From AC-32 sp963821495 (GTDB lineage: Bacteria; Actinomycetota; Thermoleophilia; Gaiellales; Gaiellaceae), in NCBI GenBank assembly GCA_963821495.1, contig CAWGEA010000003.1, positions 1,488,001 through 1,552,000 of the forward strand: DNA of 64,000 nucleotides. The letters run 5' to 3'. Position numbers and translations under genes: made by a program. The stretch's first letter is position 1. Each line of letters opens with the position of its first letter. The notes below the pieces were generated by a model. That model was not told the origin of the DNA and ran no database searches. It saw nothing but the letters and a program-made list of their open reading frames with translations. This document shows, one piece after another, positions 46,229 to 55,970 of the stretch.

Positions 46229-47275
46229 ATGGCCGTTCAGGAGCTCGTCGAGGAGGTCGAGCGCTCGTACCGCGAGACGCAGGAGCGGCTGAGCGACCCG
46301 TCCGTCTACAACGACCACCGCGAGGCGGCGGAGGTCGGACGACGCCTGAAGGAGCTCGAAGGCCCGCACAAGCTGGCGCAGGAGTGGCGCTCGACGCACG
46401 ACGACCTCGAAGCGGCGCGCGGCGACGGCGACCTGCGCGAGCTGGTGCCCGAGCTGGAGGCGCGGCTCGCGGAGCTCGAGGAGGAGCTCAAGCTGGCACT
46501 CGTCGAGACCGACCCGGCCGACCGCAAGGACGTGATCGTCGAGATCCGCCAGGGGGTGGGCGGCGACGAGGCCGCGCTCTGGGCGGCCGACGTCTACCGG
46601 ATGCTGACGCGCTACGCGGAGCGGCGAGGCTTCGGCGTCGAGCAGCTCGAGGTGAGCGGCAACGAGGCCGGCGGCTTCAAGGAGGTCGTGTTCGCGGTCA
46701 AGGGCGACGGCGCGTACTCCGTCTTCAAGTGGGAGGCGGGCACGCACCGCGTCCAGCGCGTCCCGGAGACCGAGTCGCAGGGCCGCATCCACACCTCGAC
46801 AGCCACCGTCGCCGTGATGCCCGAGGCCGAGGAGGTCGAGGTCGAGCTCGACCCGAACGACCTCAAGATCGACGTCTACCGCTCGACCGGCCCTGGCGGC
46901 CAGAGCGTGAACACGACCGACTCGGCGGTGCGCATCACGCACGTGCCGACGGGCATCGTCGTCGCGATGCAGGACGAGAAGTCGCAGCTCCAGAACAAGA
47001 CGAAGGCCCTGCGCGTGCTGCGCGCGCGGCTCTACGAGGCCGAGCGTGAGCGCCAGCAGGCCGAAGAGGCTGCGGCGCGGCGCTCGCAGATCGGCTCCGG
47101 CCAGCGGGCCGAGAAGGTCCGCACCTACAACTTTCCCGAGAACCGCCTGACCGACCACCGCGTACACCTCACCGTGCACCGGCTCGACAAGATCCTCGAG
47201 GGGGAGCTGGACGAGTTCACCGAGGCGCTCGCCGCGGAGGACCGCCGCCGCGCCCTCGAGCCCGTGACCCCGTGA
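46229..47275 (+). CDS. prfA: Peptide chain release factor 1
   Basis: 348 residues. GGQ catalytic motif at 223-225 in STGPGGQSVNTTDSAVRITH, and the RF1-type stop-codon recognition segment RVPETESQGRIHTSTAT (PxT, so UAA/UAG-specific). Conserved VRTYNFPENRLTDHR near the end. It is methylated on the Gln by PrmC, encoded next. Confidence 0.97.
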   Translation: MAVQELVEEVERSYRETQERLSDPSVYNDHREAAEVGRRLKELEGPHKLAQEWRSTHDDLEAARGDGDLRELVPELEARLAELEEELKLALVETDPADRKDVIVEIRQGVGGDEAALWAADVYRMLTRYAERRGFGVEQLEVSGNEAGGFKEVVFAVKGDGAYSVFKWEAGTHRVQRVPETESQGRIHTSTATVAVMPEAEEVEVELDPNDLKIDVYRSTGPGGQSVNTTDSAVRITHVPTGIVVAMQDEKSQLQNKTKALRVLRARLYEAERERQQAEEAAARRSQIGSGQRAEKVRTYNFPENRLTDHRVHLTVHRLDKILEGELDEFTEALAAEDRRRALEPVTP

Positions 47276-48162
47276 CCATCGGCGACGCGCTCGCCCGGGC
47301 GACCGCGCGGCTCGCCGCAGCCGGCGTGGACTCGGCGCGGCTCGAGGCCGAGCTGCTGCTGGCGAAGGCCTGCGACGACTGCGCCCGGGCGCTGCTCTAC
47401 GCCGAGCTCAATCGCGAGATGACGGAAGAGCAGGTGGGCGCGTTCGACGCGAACCTCGTCCGGCGCGAGGCACGCGAGCCGCTCGCGTACGTCCTCGGCG
47501 AGTGGGGCTTCCGCCGGCTGACGCTGAAGACCGACCGCCGCGCACTGATCCCGCGGCCGGAGACGGAAGTCGTCGTCGAGCGGGCGCTCGAGCACGTGCG
47601 CGGCCTCGACGAGCCACACGTGCTCGACGTCGGCACCGGCACGGGCGCGATCGCGCTCGCCATCGCCGACGAGCTGCCGACGGCGCGTGTCACCGCGATG
47701 GACGTCTCCCAGGACGCTCTCGCCCTCGCGCGCGAGAACCTCGATCTGACCGGGATCAACGGCCGCGTCAGGCTCGTCGAGCACGACCTCACCAGCGGCC
47801 TCGGCGACGGCGAGTTCGACCTCGTGGTCTCGAACCCGCCCTACGTCGAGCCCGACGAGCTGCCGACGCTGCAGCCGGAGGTGCGCGACTGGGAGCCGCA
47901 CGTAGCGCTAGTCGCCTCGGGCGCGACGGAGAGGCTCGCGCACGCGGCACGCGAGGCTCTGCGGCCGGGCGGCTGGCTCGTGCTCGAGACCGCTGCCGGC
48001 GCCGGTGAGCGAGTCGAGCGGCTGTTGTCGGAGCTCGGCTTCGAGGACGTGACGATCACGCCGGACCTGGCCGGCAGGGACCGTGTCGCCGAAGGCAGGT
48101 GGATGGGGCCGACTGTGATAGGAACGGCCGGTGGCGGCGCCGACCACACGGTACGCCCGTAG
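47272..48162 (+). CDS. prmC: Release factor glutamine N5-methyltransferase
   Basis: 296 residues. N-terminal helical domain, PLAYVLGEWGFRRL, SAM-binding VLDVGTGTGAIALAIA, and the NPPY active site (DLVVSNPPYVEPDEL). GTG overlaps the prfA stop as GTGA. The last ~11 codons overlap the cyclase gene that follows. Confidence 0.96.
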   Translation: MTIGDALARATARLAAAGVDSARLEAELLLAKACDDCARALLYAELNREMTEEQVGAFDANLVRREAREPLAYVLGEWGFRRLTLKTDRRALIPRPETEVVVERALEHVRGLDEPHVLDVGTGTGAIALAIADELPTARVTAMDVSQDALALARENLDLTGINGRVRLVEHDLTSGLGDGEFDLVVSNPPYVEPDELPTLQPEVRDWEPHVALVASGATERLAHAAREALRPGGWLVLETAAGAGERVERLLSELGFEDVTITPDLAGRDRVAEGRWMGPTVIGTAGGGADHTVRP

Positions 48163-49460
48163 CGGCGATGTTCACCTCGCCTACCAGGTAGTCGGCGACG
48201 GCCCACGCGACCTCGTCCTGTCGCTGGACTGGGCGAGCCACCTCGAGGTCCTGTGGGAGCAGCCGTTCGTGCAGGAGCTCGTCTCCGCGTTGGCCCGCTT
48301 CTCGCGGGTGCTCTGGTTCGACATGCGCGGCGTCGGACTCTCCGACCGCCTGCTGGACGCGCCGGTCGCGCCGGAGGACTGGATCGACGACATCGCCGCC
48401 GTGATGGACGCCGCCGGCTCGGAGCGCGCGTCGCTCGTCGCGCATGGTCACGCGGCGCAGATGGCGCTGATGGCGGCGGCGACGCACCCGGACCGGATCG
48501 AGTCGCTCGTGCTCGTGAACGGCTTCGCCCGCCTGGCGCGGGCGGAGGACTATCCCGCAGGGATCCCCGCCGAGGCCGCGGGCGCGACCCTGGAGCAGGT
48601 CGCCGAGACGTGGGGGCGGGGGACGATGGCGGCGCTTCTCGGCCCGTCGGTCGCCGCCAACCCCGGGATGACCGAGTGGTACGGCCGCCTCGAGCGCTTC
48701 TCCGCCAGCCCGGGGACCGCCCTCGCGCGGATGCGGGCGATCCTCGAGCTCGACGTGCGCGACGTGCTGCCGCTCGTGACCGTGCCGACGCTCGTGATCC
48801 AGAACGCCGGCGACGTCTACGTCCGAGCCGGCCACGGCCGCTACCTCGCCGAGCACATCGCCGGCGCCGAGCTGCTCGAGCGCGAGAGCGCCGACCACTG
48901 GCCCGTCCCGGACCTCGACCTGCTGGTCGCGATCGAGGAGTTCATCACCGGCACGCGCGTCGAGGAGCCAGAGGTCGACCGGGTCCTGACGACCGTCCTG
49001 TTCGTCGACGTCGTCGGCTCCACGGAGCGCGTCAGCGAGCTCGGCGACCGCCGCTGGCGTGCGCTCCTCGACCAGTTCGTCGGCACCGTCGAGGGGCAGC
49101 TGCTCGCACACCGGGGCGTTCTCGTCCAGCGGGCCGGCGACGGGATCCTCGCCACCTTCGACGGCCCCGCCCGCGGGATCCGCTGCGCCTGGGGGATCCG
49201 CGATGCGGTCCGGCGCTCCGGGCTCGAGGTGCGCTCCGGCCTGCACACCGGCGAGCTGACCCAGCGCAACGGCGACGTCGCCGGGATCGCCGTCCACATC
49301 GGCGCGCGTGTCTCCGAGCTGGCAGGCCCGGGGGCAGGTGCTCGTCACGCGCACCGTCCGCGACCTCGTCGCCGGGTCCGGGATTACGTTCGACGACCGG
49401 GGCGAGTTCCCGCTCAAGGGTGTCGGCGAGCGCTGGGAGCTTTACGCAACGACGAGCTAG
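48131..49460 (+). CDS. Class III nucleotide cyclase with inactive alpha/beta-hydrolase domain; frame broken by one base
   Basis: N-terminal alpha/beta-hydrolase domain (RYARSGDVHLAYQVVGDG, WFDMRGVGLSD, PTLVIQNAGD), then a class III adenylate/guanylate cyclase domain (TVLFVDVVGSTERV, QRAGDGILATFDGPARGI, SGLHTGELTQRNGDVAG). The nucleophile elbow is AHGHAAQ (G106 where Ser is expected), so the hydrolase part is probably a sensor only. At 49330-49334 a run of five G shifts the frame; with four G the sequence continues QVLVTRTVRDLVAGSG and ends KGVGERWELYATTS at TAG 49458-49460. Repaired length about 442. Confidence 0.85.
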
Positions 49461-49480
49461 GGCATTACGATCCCGGCCCC

Positions 49481-50356
49481 GTGGCAGGCGCGACCGAGCA
49501 GCTGAGGACGACCGACGGGCGGACGCTCGCCTACCGCCGTGTGGGCTCCGGCCCGACGCTCGTCTGCCACCCGGGCGGGCCCGGCTTCTCGTCGCTCTAC
49601 CTCTCGCACCTCGGCGGTCTCGACCGCGAGCTCGAGCTCGTCCTGCTCGACCCGCGCGGCACCGGCGGCTCCGATCCGGCGCGCGACCCGGCCGGCTACG
49701 CGATCGACGACTACGCCGCCGACCTCGAGGAGCTGCGCCGGCATCTCGGTCTCGAGCGCATGCTCCTGCTCGGCCACTCCCACGGCGGCGTCGCGGCGAT
49801 CGAGTACGCCGCCCGGCATCCCGAGCGAGTCGAGCGGTTGGTCCTGGCCAGCACGCTCCCGCGGCACGGCGCCGAGCAGGAGGCGGCGATGCAGGCGGCG
49901 ATCGAGACGCGCTCGGGCCAGCCCTGGTACGACGACGCCGTGGCCGCGGTGAACGCGGAGCTCGAGGGCTCGTTCGCCGACGGCCGCGAGCTGATGAACC
50001 TCGTCCTGCGGATGATGCCCCTCTACTTCGCGCGCTACGGCGACGCCGAGCGCGCCTACGTCGAGTCGCTGGGCGGGGACGAGCTGTGCGTCGACGCGAC
50101 TCGGCTCTGGGAGACGGAGATCTTCCCGCGCTTCGACCTGCGGCCGCTGCTTCCGCGCCTGACGATGCCGACGCTCGTGATCACCGGCGCCGAGGACTTC
50201 ATCACCGGACCGTCTCCGGCGGAGGAGCTCGTCGAGGGGATCCCGGAGGTGGAGCTCGTCGTGCTACCGGACGCCGGGCACATGGTCTTCGTCGAGGCCC
50301 CCGACGCGTTCCGCGAGACGGTGCTCTCGTTCCTCGGCGTCGGAGCACGGGCCTGA
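49481..50356 (+). CDS. Alpha/beta hydrolase (proline iminopeptidase-like)
   Basis: 291 residues from GTG 49481. Oxyanion-hole segment LVCHPGGPGFSS, nucleophile in LLLGHSHGGVAAIEYA (Ser), acid in TLVITGAEDFI, catalytic His in DAGHMVFVE. The substrate could be a peptide or ester. A cap domain of about 90 residues lies between strands. Because of the upstream frame break this gene appears fused to the cyclase frame, but a separate start fits better. Confidence 0.85.
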   Translation: MAGATEQLRTTDGRTLAYRRVGSGPTLVCHPGGPGFSSLYLSHLGGLDRELELVLLDPRGTGGSDPARDPAGYAIDDYAADLEELRRHLGLERMLLLGHSHGGVAAIEYAARHPERVERLVLASTLPRHGAEQEAAMQAAIETRSGQPWYDDAVAAVNAELEGSFADGRELMNLVLRMMPLYFARYGDAERAYVESLGGDELCVDATRLWETEIFPRFDLRPLLPRLTMPTLVITGAEDFITGPSPAEELVEGIPEVELVVLPDAGHMVFVEAPDAFRETVLSFLGVGARA

Positions 50357-50955
50357 TCGAGACCGCCGTCGAGGCGATTCGCGACGGGCGGCCGGTCGTC
50401 CTGCCGACCGACACGGTCTACGGCCTCTGCGCCGACCCGTACCGGGAGGCCCCGGCACAGGAGATCTACCGGATGAAGCAGCGGCCGGCCGAGCAGCCCT
50501 GTGCCCTGCTCGCGAAGGACGTCGAGTACCTGCTGGAGCTCGTGCCGGAGCTGCGCGGCCGCGCTGCGACGCTGGCGCGCGCGCTGCTGCCGGGCCCGCT
50601 GACGCTGATCCTCCCCAACCCGGGCCGCCGCTACCGCTGGCTGACCGGCTCCTCGCCGGAGACGATCGGCGTGCGCGTGCCTGAGCTCTCCGGTCCCGGC
50701 GCCGAGGTGGTCGACCGGGTCGGCGCGGTGGCGGCGACGAGCGCGAACCTCCACGGCGGGCCGGAGGCCCGAACGCTCGAGGAGGTGCCCGTGGAGATCC
50801 GGGCGGGCGCGGCCGCCGTCGTCGACGGCGGCGAGCTCCCGGGCACGCCCTCGACGGTGCTCGACCTGACGGGCGCCGAGCCGAGGGTGCTGCGTGAGGG
50901 CGCCGTCCCGGCTGCCGAGGCCCTCGAGCGCGCGGCCGCCGCCTTCAGCAGGTGA
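50353..50955 (+). CDS. tsaC: Threonylcarbamoyl-AMP synthase (Sua5/YrdC/TsaC), CTG start
   Basis: 200 residues. RPVVLPTDTVYGLCADP, IYRMKQRPAEQPCALL (KxR nucleotide site), LLPGPLTLIL, IGVRVPE and TSANLHGGPEA are diagnostic. It makes threonylcarbamoyl-AMP from Thr, bicarbonate and ATP for t6A in tRNA. No ATG, GTG or TTG is available in this frame near the N-terminus; CTG 50353 overlaps the previous TGA as CTGA and gives the normal start IETAVEAIRDG. Stop overlaps glyA as GTGA. Confidence 0.93.
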   Translation: MIETAVEAIRDGRPVVLPTDTVYGLCADPYREAPAQEIYRMKQRPAEQPCALLAKDVEYLLELVPELRGRAATLARALLPGPLTLILPNPGRRYRWLTGSSPETIGVRVPELSGPGAEVVDRVGAVAATSANLHGGPEARTLEEVPVEIRAGAAAVVDGGELPGTPSTVLDLTGAEPRVLREGAVPAAEALERAAAAFSR

Positions 50956-52269
50956 CGGCAGTACCATCCCGGACGGTGGCGATCGCGCAGGAGACCGTCC
51001 AGTACCTCCGCACGGCGGGGCTCGCCGAGGTCGATCCGGCGATCGCGGAGCTCCTCGGCCGCGAGCTCGAGCGCCAGCGGGGCCAGATCGAGCTGATCGC
51101 GTCCGAGAACTTCACCTGGCCGTCCGTGCTCGAGGCGGTCGGCTCGGTGCCGACGAACAAGTACGCCGAGGGCTACCCCGGCCGGCGCTACTACGGCGGC
51201 TGCGAGGTGGTGGACGAGATCGAGCAGACTGCGATCGATCGCGCGAAGGAGCTGTTCGGCGCCGAGCACGCGAACGTCCAGCCCCACGCGGGCGCGCAGA
51301 CGAACATGGCCGTCTACATGGCCGCGCTCGACCCGGGCGACACGATTCTCTCCCTCGAGCTCTCGCACGGCGGCCACCTCACGCACGGGCTCAAGGTCAA
51401 CTTCTCCGGGCGGCTCTACACGATCGTCCACTACGGCGTCTCGCGCGAGACGAACGTCGTCGACTACGACGAGGTCCTGACGCTCGCCAAGCAGCACAAG
51501 CCGAAGCTGATCGTCTGCGGCGGCTCGGCGTACCCGCGCACGGTCGAGACCGATCGCTTCCGCGAGATCGCCGACGAGGTCGGCGCGCTGCTGCTCTGCG
51601 ACATGGCGCACTTCGCCGGGCTCGTCGCGGCGGGGTTGCACCCGAACCCCGTCAAGGACTGCGACTTCGTCACCTCGACCACGCACAAGACGCTGGCCGG
51701 CCCGCGCGCCGGCTTCATCCTCTGCCGCGAGGAGCACGCGCGGGCGGTCGACCGCGCGGTCTTCCCAGGGATGCAGGGCGGGCCGCTCGTGCACACGATC
51801 GCGGCCAAGGCGACCTGCTTCCGGATCGCGGCGACCGAGGCCTTCCGCGAGTACCAGACGCAGGTGCGCACGAACGCCGACACGCTCGCGGCCACGCTGC
51901 AGGAGGGCGGGCTCGACGTGCTCACCGGCGGCACCGACACGCACCTGCTGCAGGTCGACCTCCGCTCCACCGACTGGAGCGGCAAGGACGCCGAGGAGCG
52001 CCTCGCCGAGGTGAAGATCACGGTCAACCGCAACACCGTCCCGTTCGACGAGCGGCCGCCGACAATCGCCTCGGGCGTGCGCATCGGCACGCCCGCGGCG
52101 ACGATGCGCGGCTTCGACGAGGACGACTTCCGCGAGGTCGGCTCGATCATCTGCGCCGCGCTCGGTGACGGTGTGAGACGCGACGAGCCTGGCCGCACGG
52201 AGCGAGGCGCTGTGCGAGAGGCGACCGCTGTACCCGGGCTTCCGCGGCTTCACCACCTACGTCACGTGA
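50952..52269 (+). CDS. glyA: Serine hydroxymethyltransferase, C-terminus shifted by one base
   Basis: Interconverts serine and glycine with tetrahydrofolate. PLP lysine K246 in TSTTHKTLAGPRAGF; ELIASENFTWPSVLEA, YAEGYPGRRYYGG, MAHFAGLVAAGLHPNP. The original frame runs on into unrelated sequence. At about 52176 one extra base must be removed for the family C-terminus LAARSEALCERRPLYPGF and FTTYVT, ending TGA 52267-52269. Repaired length about 438. GTG overlaps the tsaC stop; GTG 50976 is an alternative start. Confidence 0.93.
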
Positions 52270-52351
52270 CCACGCTACGCGTCTGGTTTGAACCCCGCCT
52301 CGTCGCGGCCGTTCAACCCGTCGCCAACCCACTCATACTCGGCTCTTCGGC

Positions 52352-52996
52352 GTGACCGAGACGCTCAGCGGCGTGACCGTCGTCACGCACCCGCTCGTCC
52401 AGCACAAGCTCGCCTACCTGCGCGACAAGGACACGCCGACGGTCCACTTCCGCAAGCTCGCAAACGAGCTCACGCTGCTGCTGACCTACGAGGCGACGAA
52501 GGACTTCCCGACCGAGACCGACGAGGTGGAGACGCCGCTCGAGCGCACGGAGGTGCAGCGGATCGCGGGCAAGAAGGTCGCCGTCTGCCCGGTTCTGCGC
52601 GCGGGGCTCGGGATGCTGGACGGGGTGCTCTCGCTCGTCTCCAGCGCGCGCGTCGGCTTCATCGGCCTCTACCGGGACGAGGAGACGCTGCAGCCGGTCG
52701 AGTACTACATGAAGCTCCCCGACCTCGGCGACGGCGAGCGCGACGCGATCGTGCTCGACCCGATGCTCGCGACCGGCCGCTCGAGCGCCGCCGCGGTGGC
52801 GGCCGTCAAAGCTGCGGGCGCGCGCTCGGTCACGCTGGTCTGCCTCGTCGCCGCGCCCGAGGGGATCGAGCTGATGCGCAGCGAACACCCGGACGTGCGC
52901 ATCGTCACCGCAGCGGTCGATCGGTGCCTGAACGAGCGCGGCTACATCCTGCCGGGCCTCGGCGACGCCGGCGACCGGCTGTACGGGACGAAGTAG
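52352..52996 (+). CDS. upp: Uracil phosphoribosyltransferase
   Basis: 214 residues from GTG. VTHPLVQHKLAYLRDKDT, the PRPP-binding loop IVLDPMLATGRSSAAAV, and the conserved C-terminus GLGDAGDRLYGTK. It converts uracil and PRPP to UMP in pyrimidine salvage. The 82-bp gap upstream contains CATACT 17 bases before the start, possibly a -10 box. Confidence 0.96.
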   Translation: MTETLSGVTVVTHPLVQHKLAYLRDKDTPTVHFRKLANELTLLLTYEATKDFPTETDEVETPLERTEVQRIAGKKVAVCPVLRAGLGMLDGVLSLVSSARVGFIGLYRDEETLQPVEYYMKLPDLGDGERDAIVLDPMLATGRSSAAAVAAVKAAGARSVTLVCLVAAPEGIELMRSEHPDVRIVTAAVDRCLNERGYILPGLGDAGDRLYGTK

Positions 52997-54130
52997 ATGC
53001 TCTGGGACACCCTCACCCACAACCTCGAGGTTGTCTGGGGGGCCGTCCTGGCGGCGTCGATCGTCGTCCTGCTGACTCCCGCAGTGGGCGGCATGGCGCG
53101 GCTGCTCGGCGCGGTCGACCGCCCCGGCCTGCGACGCGTCAACCGCACGACCGTGCCCCGTCTGGGTGGGATCGCGCTCTTCTTCGGGATCTTCGTGCCG
53201 GCGCTCGCCTTCCTGCCCCTCGGTCGCGAGACGAAGGGCCTGCTGCTCGGGATGGCCGTCGCGACCACGGTCGGCGCGGTCGACGACTTCCGCGGCCTCG
53301 TCTGGTGGGAGAAGCTCGGCGGCCAGATCGCCGCGGCCGCGATCCCGACCGGGTTCGGGATCTGGGTACACCGCTTCACGTTCCCGATCCTCGGGGTGCA
53401 CGCGCTGCCCGAGTGGGTCGGCGTGCCGCTGACCGTGCTCTGGATCGTCGCGATCATGAACATGGTCAACTTCCTGGACGGGCTCGACGGCCTCGCGGCG
53501 GGTGTCTGCGCGATCTCCGGCTTCACGTTCTGCCTGATCGCGCTCTCGCTCGGGCGGCCTGAGCCGGCGATTCTCGCCGCGGTCGTGCTCGGCGCCTGCC
53601 TCGGCTTCCTGCGCCACAACTTCTACCCGGCGCGGATCTTCATGGGTGACTCGGGGGCGCTCTTGCTCGGCTTCACGCTCGGCTCGCTCGCCGTCCAGGG
53701 CCTCCTGAAGACGGCCGCCGTCGCGACGCTGCTCTTCCCGCTGCTCGTGCTGGCGGTCCCGATCCTCGACACCTCGTTCGTCGTCGCGAAGCGGATCAAG
53801 TACGGCCAGCCGGTCTACGCAGCCGATCGCACGCACCTGCACCACCGCTTCCTGAACATCGGCTTCTCGCAGCGTCGTGCGGCGCTGACGATGTGGGCCT
53901 GGTGCGCGATCCTGGCAGGAGCCGCGCTCGCCACGCGTTTCATCCACCCGCACGCCCACGGCGACTGGCGGACCGGGCAGACGATCGCCGTCGGCCTGAT
54001 CGGCGCAGTCGCCCTCGGGGCGTCGATCTACATGGTCTACCTGCTCGAGATCGTCAAGCTCGCGAACCCCCGCATCCGCCGCCGCGAGCGGGAGGAGGCA
54101 CGCGCGGCCGCCGAGCGCCGCACCGCGTGA
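52997..54130 (+). CDS. Undecaprenyl-phosphate glycosyl-1-phosphate transferase (WecA/TagO/MraY family)
   Basis: 377 residues, about ten membrane helices. Catalytic motifs: VGAVDDFRGL, NMVNFLDGLDGLAAG, RIFMGDSGALLLG, and the WecA/TagO-type HIHH-like ADRTHLHHRFL. It links a sugar phosphate to undecaprenyl phosphate to start a cell-envelope polymer. The HHRF segment favours WecA/TagO over MraY. ATG follows the upp stop directly. Confidence 0.92.
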   Translation: MLWDTLTHNLEVVWGAVLAASIVVLLTPAVGGMARLLGAVDRPGLRRVNRTTVPRLGGIALFFGIFVPALAFLPLGRETKGLLLGMAVATTVGAVDDFRGLVWWEKLGGQIAAAAIPTGFGIWVHRFTFPILGVHALPEWVGVPLTVLWIVAIMNMVNFLDGLDGLAAGVCAISGFTFCLIALSLGRPEPAILAAVVLGACLGFLRHNFYPARIFMGDSGALLLGFTLGSLAVQGLLKTAAVATLLFPLLVLAVPILDTSFVVAKRIKYGQPVYAADRTHLHHRFLNIGFSQRRAALTMWAWCAILAGAALATRFIHPHAHGDWRTGQTIAVGLIGAVALGASIYMVYLLEIVKLANPRIRRREREEARAAAERRTA

Positions 54131-54981
54131 GGCACGCCGAGCTCGTCGACGCCGGCGGCGGCGTCCAGGCGGTGATCGCGAAGCCGGATCGCGGGGCCGT
54201 CGGGAACGCCGCGGTGGTCGAGCTCGGCGACTCGACGCTCGTGGTCGACACGCATCTCTCGCCGGTGGCCGCACGCGAGCTGCGGGACTGCGCCGAGCAG
54301 CTCGCCGGCCGACCGGTGACCTGGGTGCTCAACACCCACTGGCACAGCGACCACGTGCTCGGCAACGTCGAGTTCGCGGACGCCACGATCGTCTCCACGA
54401 GCCGTACCCGTGAGCTGATGGCGACGCTCGGCGCCGAGCGGCTCGCCGAGCAGAAGGCGACGCTCGAGAGCGAGCTCCCGGCCGAGCTCGAGCGGCTTCG
54501 CGCGGCCGGAGACGAGGAGGGCGCCGAGCTGCTCGAGGAGCACGCCCGCGAGCTGCCGAGGCTCGTTCATCGGCTTCCCGACGACACCTTCGACGAACAG
54601 TGGGAGCGCGCCGGTGCGCGGGCCGCGACGTTCGGCGGCGGCCATACCCAGAGCGACGCGTTCATGCTCGTTCCCGGGGCCGGCGTGCTGATCGCGGGCG
54701 ACCTGGTCTTCGCCGGGCTGCCGCCGTGGGCGGGACACGGCGACCCGGCGGCCTGGGCCGCGATTCTCGAACGTCTTCTCGAGCTCGACTGGGAGACGTG
54801 CGTGCCCGGCCACGGCCCGGTCTCGGGGCGGGAGGTCGTCCCGCCGCTGCGCGACTACCTGCTCGCCCTCGACGAGGCCGTCCGCGGGAGCGCTCCCGAG
54901 CCGGAGCTGCCAGCCCGGTTCCGTGGCCTGGGATACCCGGAGATGTGGAACCGGAACGTCGCGGCGCTGCGGAACCGCTAG
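54127..54981 (+). CDS. MBL-fold metallohydrolase
   Basis: 284 residues. Metal site NTHWHSDHVLGN (HxHxDH), FGGGHTQSDAF, LIAGDLVFAGLPPW and PGHGPVSG match the class-B beta-lactamase/quinoprotein-relay-like (SoxH-type) branch. Substrate unknown. GTG 54127 overlaps the transferase stop as GTGA. Shares its CTAG stop with the convergent hydrolase. Confidence 0.85.
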   Translation: MRHAELVDAGGGVQAVIAKPDRGAVGNAAVVELGDSTLVVDTHLSPVAARELRDCAEQLAGRPVTWVLNTHWHSDHVLGNVEFADATIVSTSRTRELMATLGAERLAEQKATLESELPAELERLRAAGDEEGAELLEEHARELPRLVHRLPDDTFDEQWERAGARAATFGGGHTQSDAFMLVPGAGVLIAGDLVFAGLPPWAGHGDPAAWAAILERLLELDWETCVPGHGPVSGREVVPPLRDYLLALDEAVRGSAPEPELPARFRGLGYPEMWNRNVAALRNR

Positions 54982-55682
54982 CCGCCGGCGCGCTCGAGGA
55001 ACTCCGCCAGCCGCTGCTCGTACCCGGCGGCGCGCGGGATGCTGTGACCGGCGCCCGGCAGGACGAGGCGCTCCGCGGGAAGGCGCTGCTCGAGCACGTC
55101 GCACACCGCGTCGAAGGCCGGGTGGTGGGCGCCCGAGAGGACGAGCTTCGGGAACGGCGCGCGCGCCAGCTCGTCGAGCGGGATCTGCGCCTCCCACGGC
55201 GGCCGCTCGGCCATCCCCGCCTGCGCGCCCTGCTCGAGCTCGGGCGGCAGCGGGTCGGGCAGCTGGGCCGCGCTGCCCACGGCCGCCAGGAAGCCGCGCA
55301 GGTACTCGGCCGGCTCGTACGGGCCGGCCGCGAAGAATGCGCTCAGATCCGCGACGAGGCGCTCGACGTCCGGGTCGCCGCGGGCGAGGCCGAACGCGGG
55401 CGGCTCGCTGACTGCGAGCGAGCGCACACGCTCCGGCCGGCGAGCCGCGATCAGCAGCGAGATCACGCCGCCGTAGGAGTGGCCAACGAGATGAGCGCCT
55501 TCGCCGAGCAGGGGCGCCAGCTCGGCGGCCTGCTCCTCGAAGTCGATCCGCTCGAGCGGCGGGCCGGGCGGGTACCCAGCGCGATCCGGGGCCACGACTT
55601 CGAACCGGTCCTCGAGCGCACGCCGGGTCGACGCCCAGGAGGCCGCGTTTCCGACGCTGCCGTGGATCAGCACCACACGCAC
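54978..55682 (-). CDS. Alpha/beta hydrolase
   Basis: 234 residues from GTG 55682. VVLIHGSVGNAASW (oxyanion), APDRAGYPPGPP, nucleophile in LVGHSYGGVISLLIA, catalytic His in PGAGHSIPRAA. A small esterase-like member of the family; substrate unknown. Confidence 0.88.
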   Translation of the reverse strand: MRVVLIHGSVGNAASWASTRRALEDRFEVVAPDRAGYPPGPPLERIDFEEQAAELAPLLGEGAHLVGHSYGGVISLLIAARRPERVRSLAVSEPPAFGLARGDPDVERLVADLSAFFAAGPYEPAEYLRGFLAAVGSAAQLPDPLPPELEQGAQAGMAERPPWEAQIPLDELARAPFPKLVLSGAHHPAFDAVCDVLEQRLPAERLVLPGAGHSIPRAAGYEQRLAEFLERAGG

Positions 55683-55754
55683 GGCGCGATCCTAATGAAC
55701 AAAGTTGCCGGAAAATCCCGCTGCCGAGCCGCTTTTGGCTGTCACAAGGTTTGG

Positions 55755-55769
55755 TATGCTCGCCCGCGC
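55755..55769 (+). promoter_or_regulatory. Promoter of the ATP synthase operon
   Basis: TATGCT (55755-55760) ends 9 nt before the first ATG of the operon. The upstream region is AT-richer than its surroundings, with AACAAAGTT and AAGGTTTGG, but a clear -35 at 17 nt is not evident. Confidence 0.45.
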
Positions 55770-55970
55770 ATGGAGCCCAGTCCCCGTTCGACCTTCGAGC
55801 CGGCCGGAGCCGGCGCGCTGCTCGGGGGCGTGACTGCCGCAGGAGTGGGCGCGGGCGCGCTCGTCGGCTGGGCCGCGGGCTCGGTCGGGCTCGGCATCCT
55901 CGGCGGCGCCTTCGTCGGCGTGCCCGCCGGCGTCCTCGCCGTCTACATGCGCTACCGGAACGCCTTTTGA
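55770..55970 (+). CDS. Small AtpZ/AtpI-like membrane protein of the ATP synthase operon
   Basis: 66 residues with two glycine-rich helices (GALLGGVTAAGVGAGALVGW and LGILGGAFVGVPAGVLAVYM) and a short basic C-terminus YRNAF. Layout and position at the head of the atp operon fit the AtpZ/gene-1 family, which aids ATP synthase assembly or magnesium handling. Stop overlaps the next gene as TTGA. Confidence 0.7.
   Translation: MEPSPRSTFEPAGAGALLGGVTAAGVGAGALVGWAAGSVGLGILGGAFVGVPAGVLAVYMRYRNAF

Noticed and set aside
48131..50356. One 741-residue cyclase-hydrolase protein
   Set aside because: The join is Arg-rich nonsense after the G run at 49330; restoring one base gives a normal cyclase end at 49460 and a separate hydrolase from GTG 49481.
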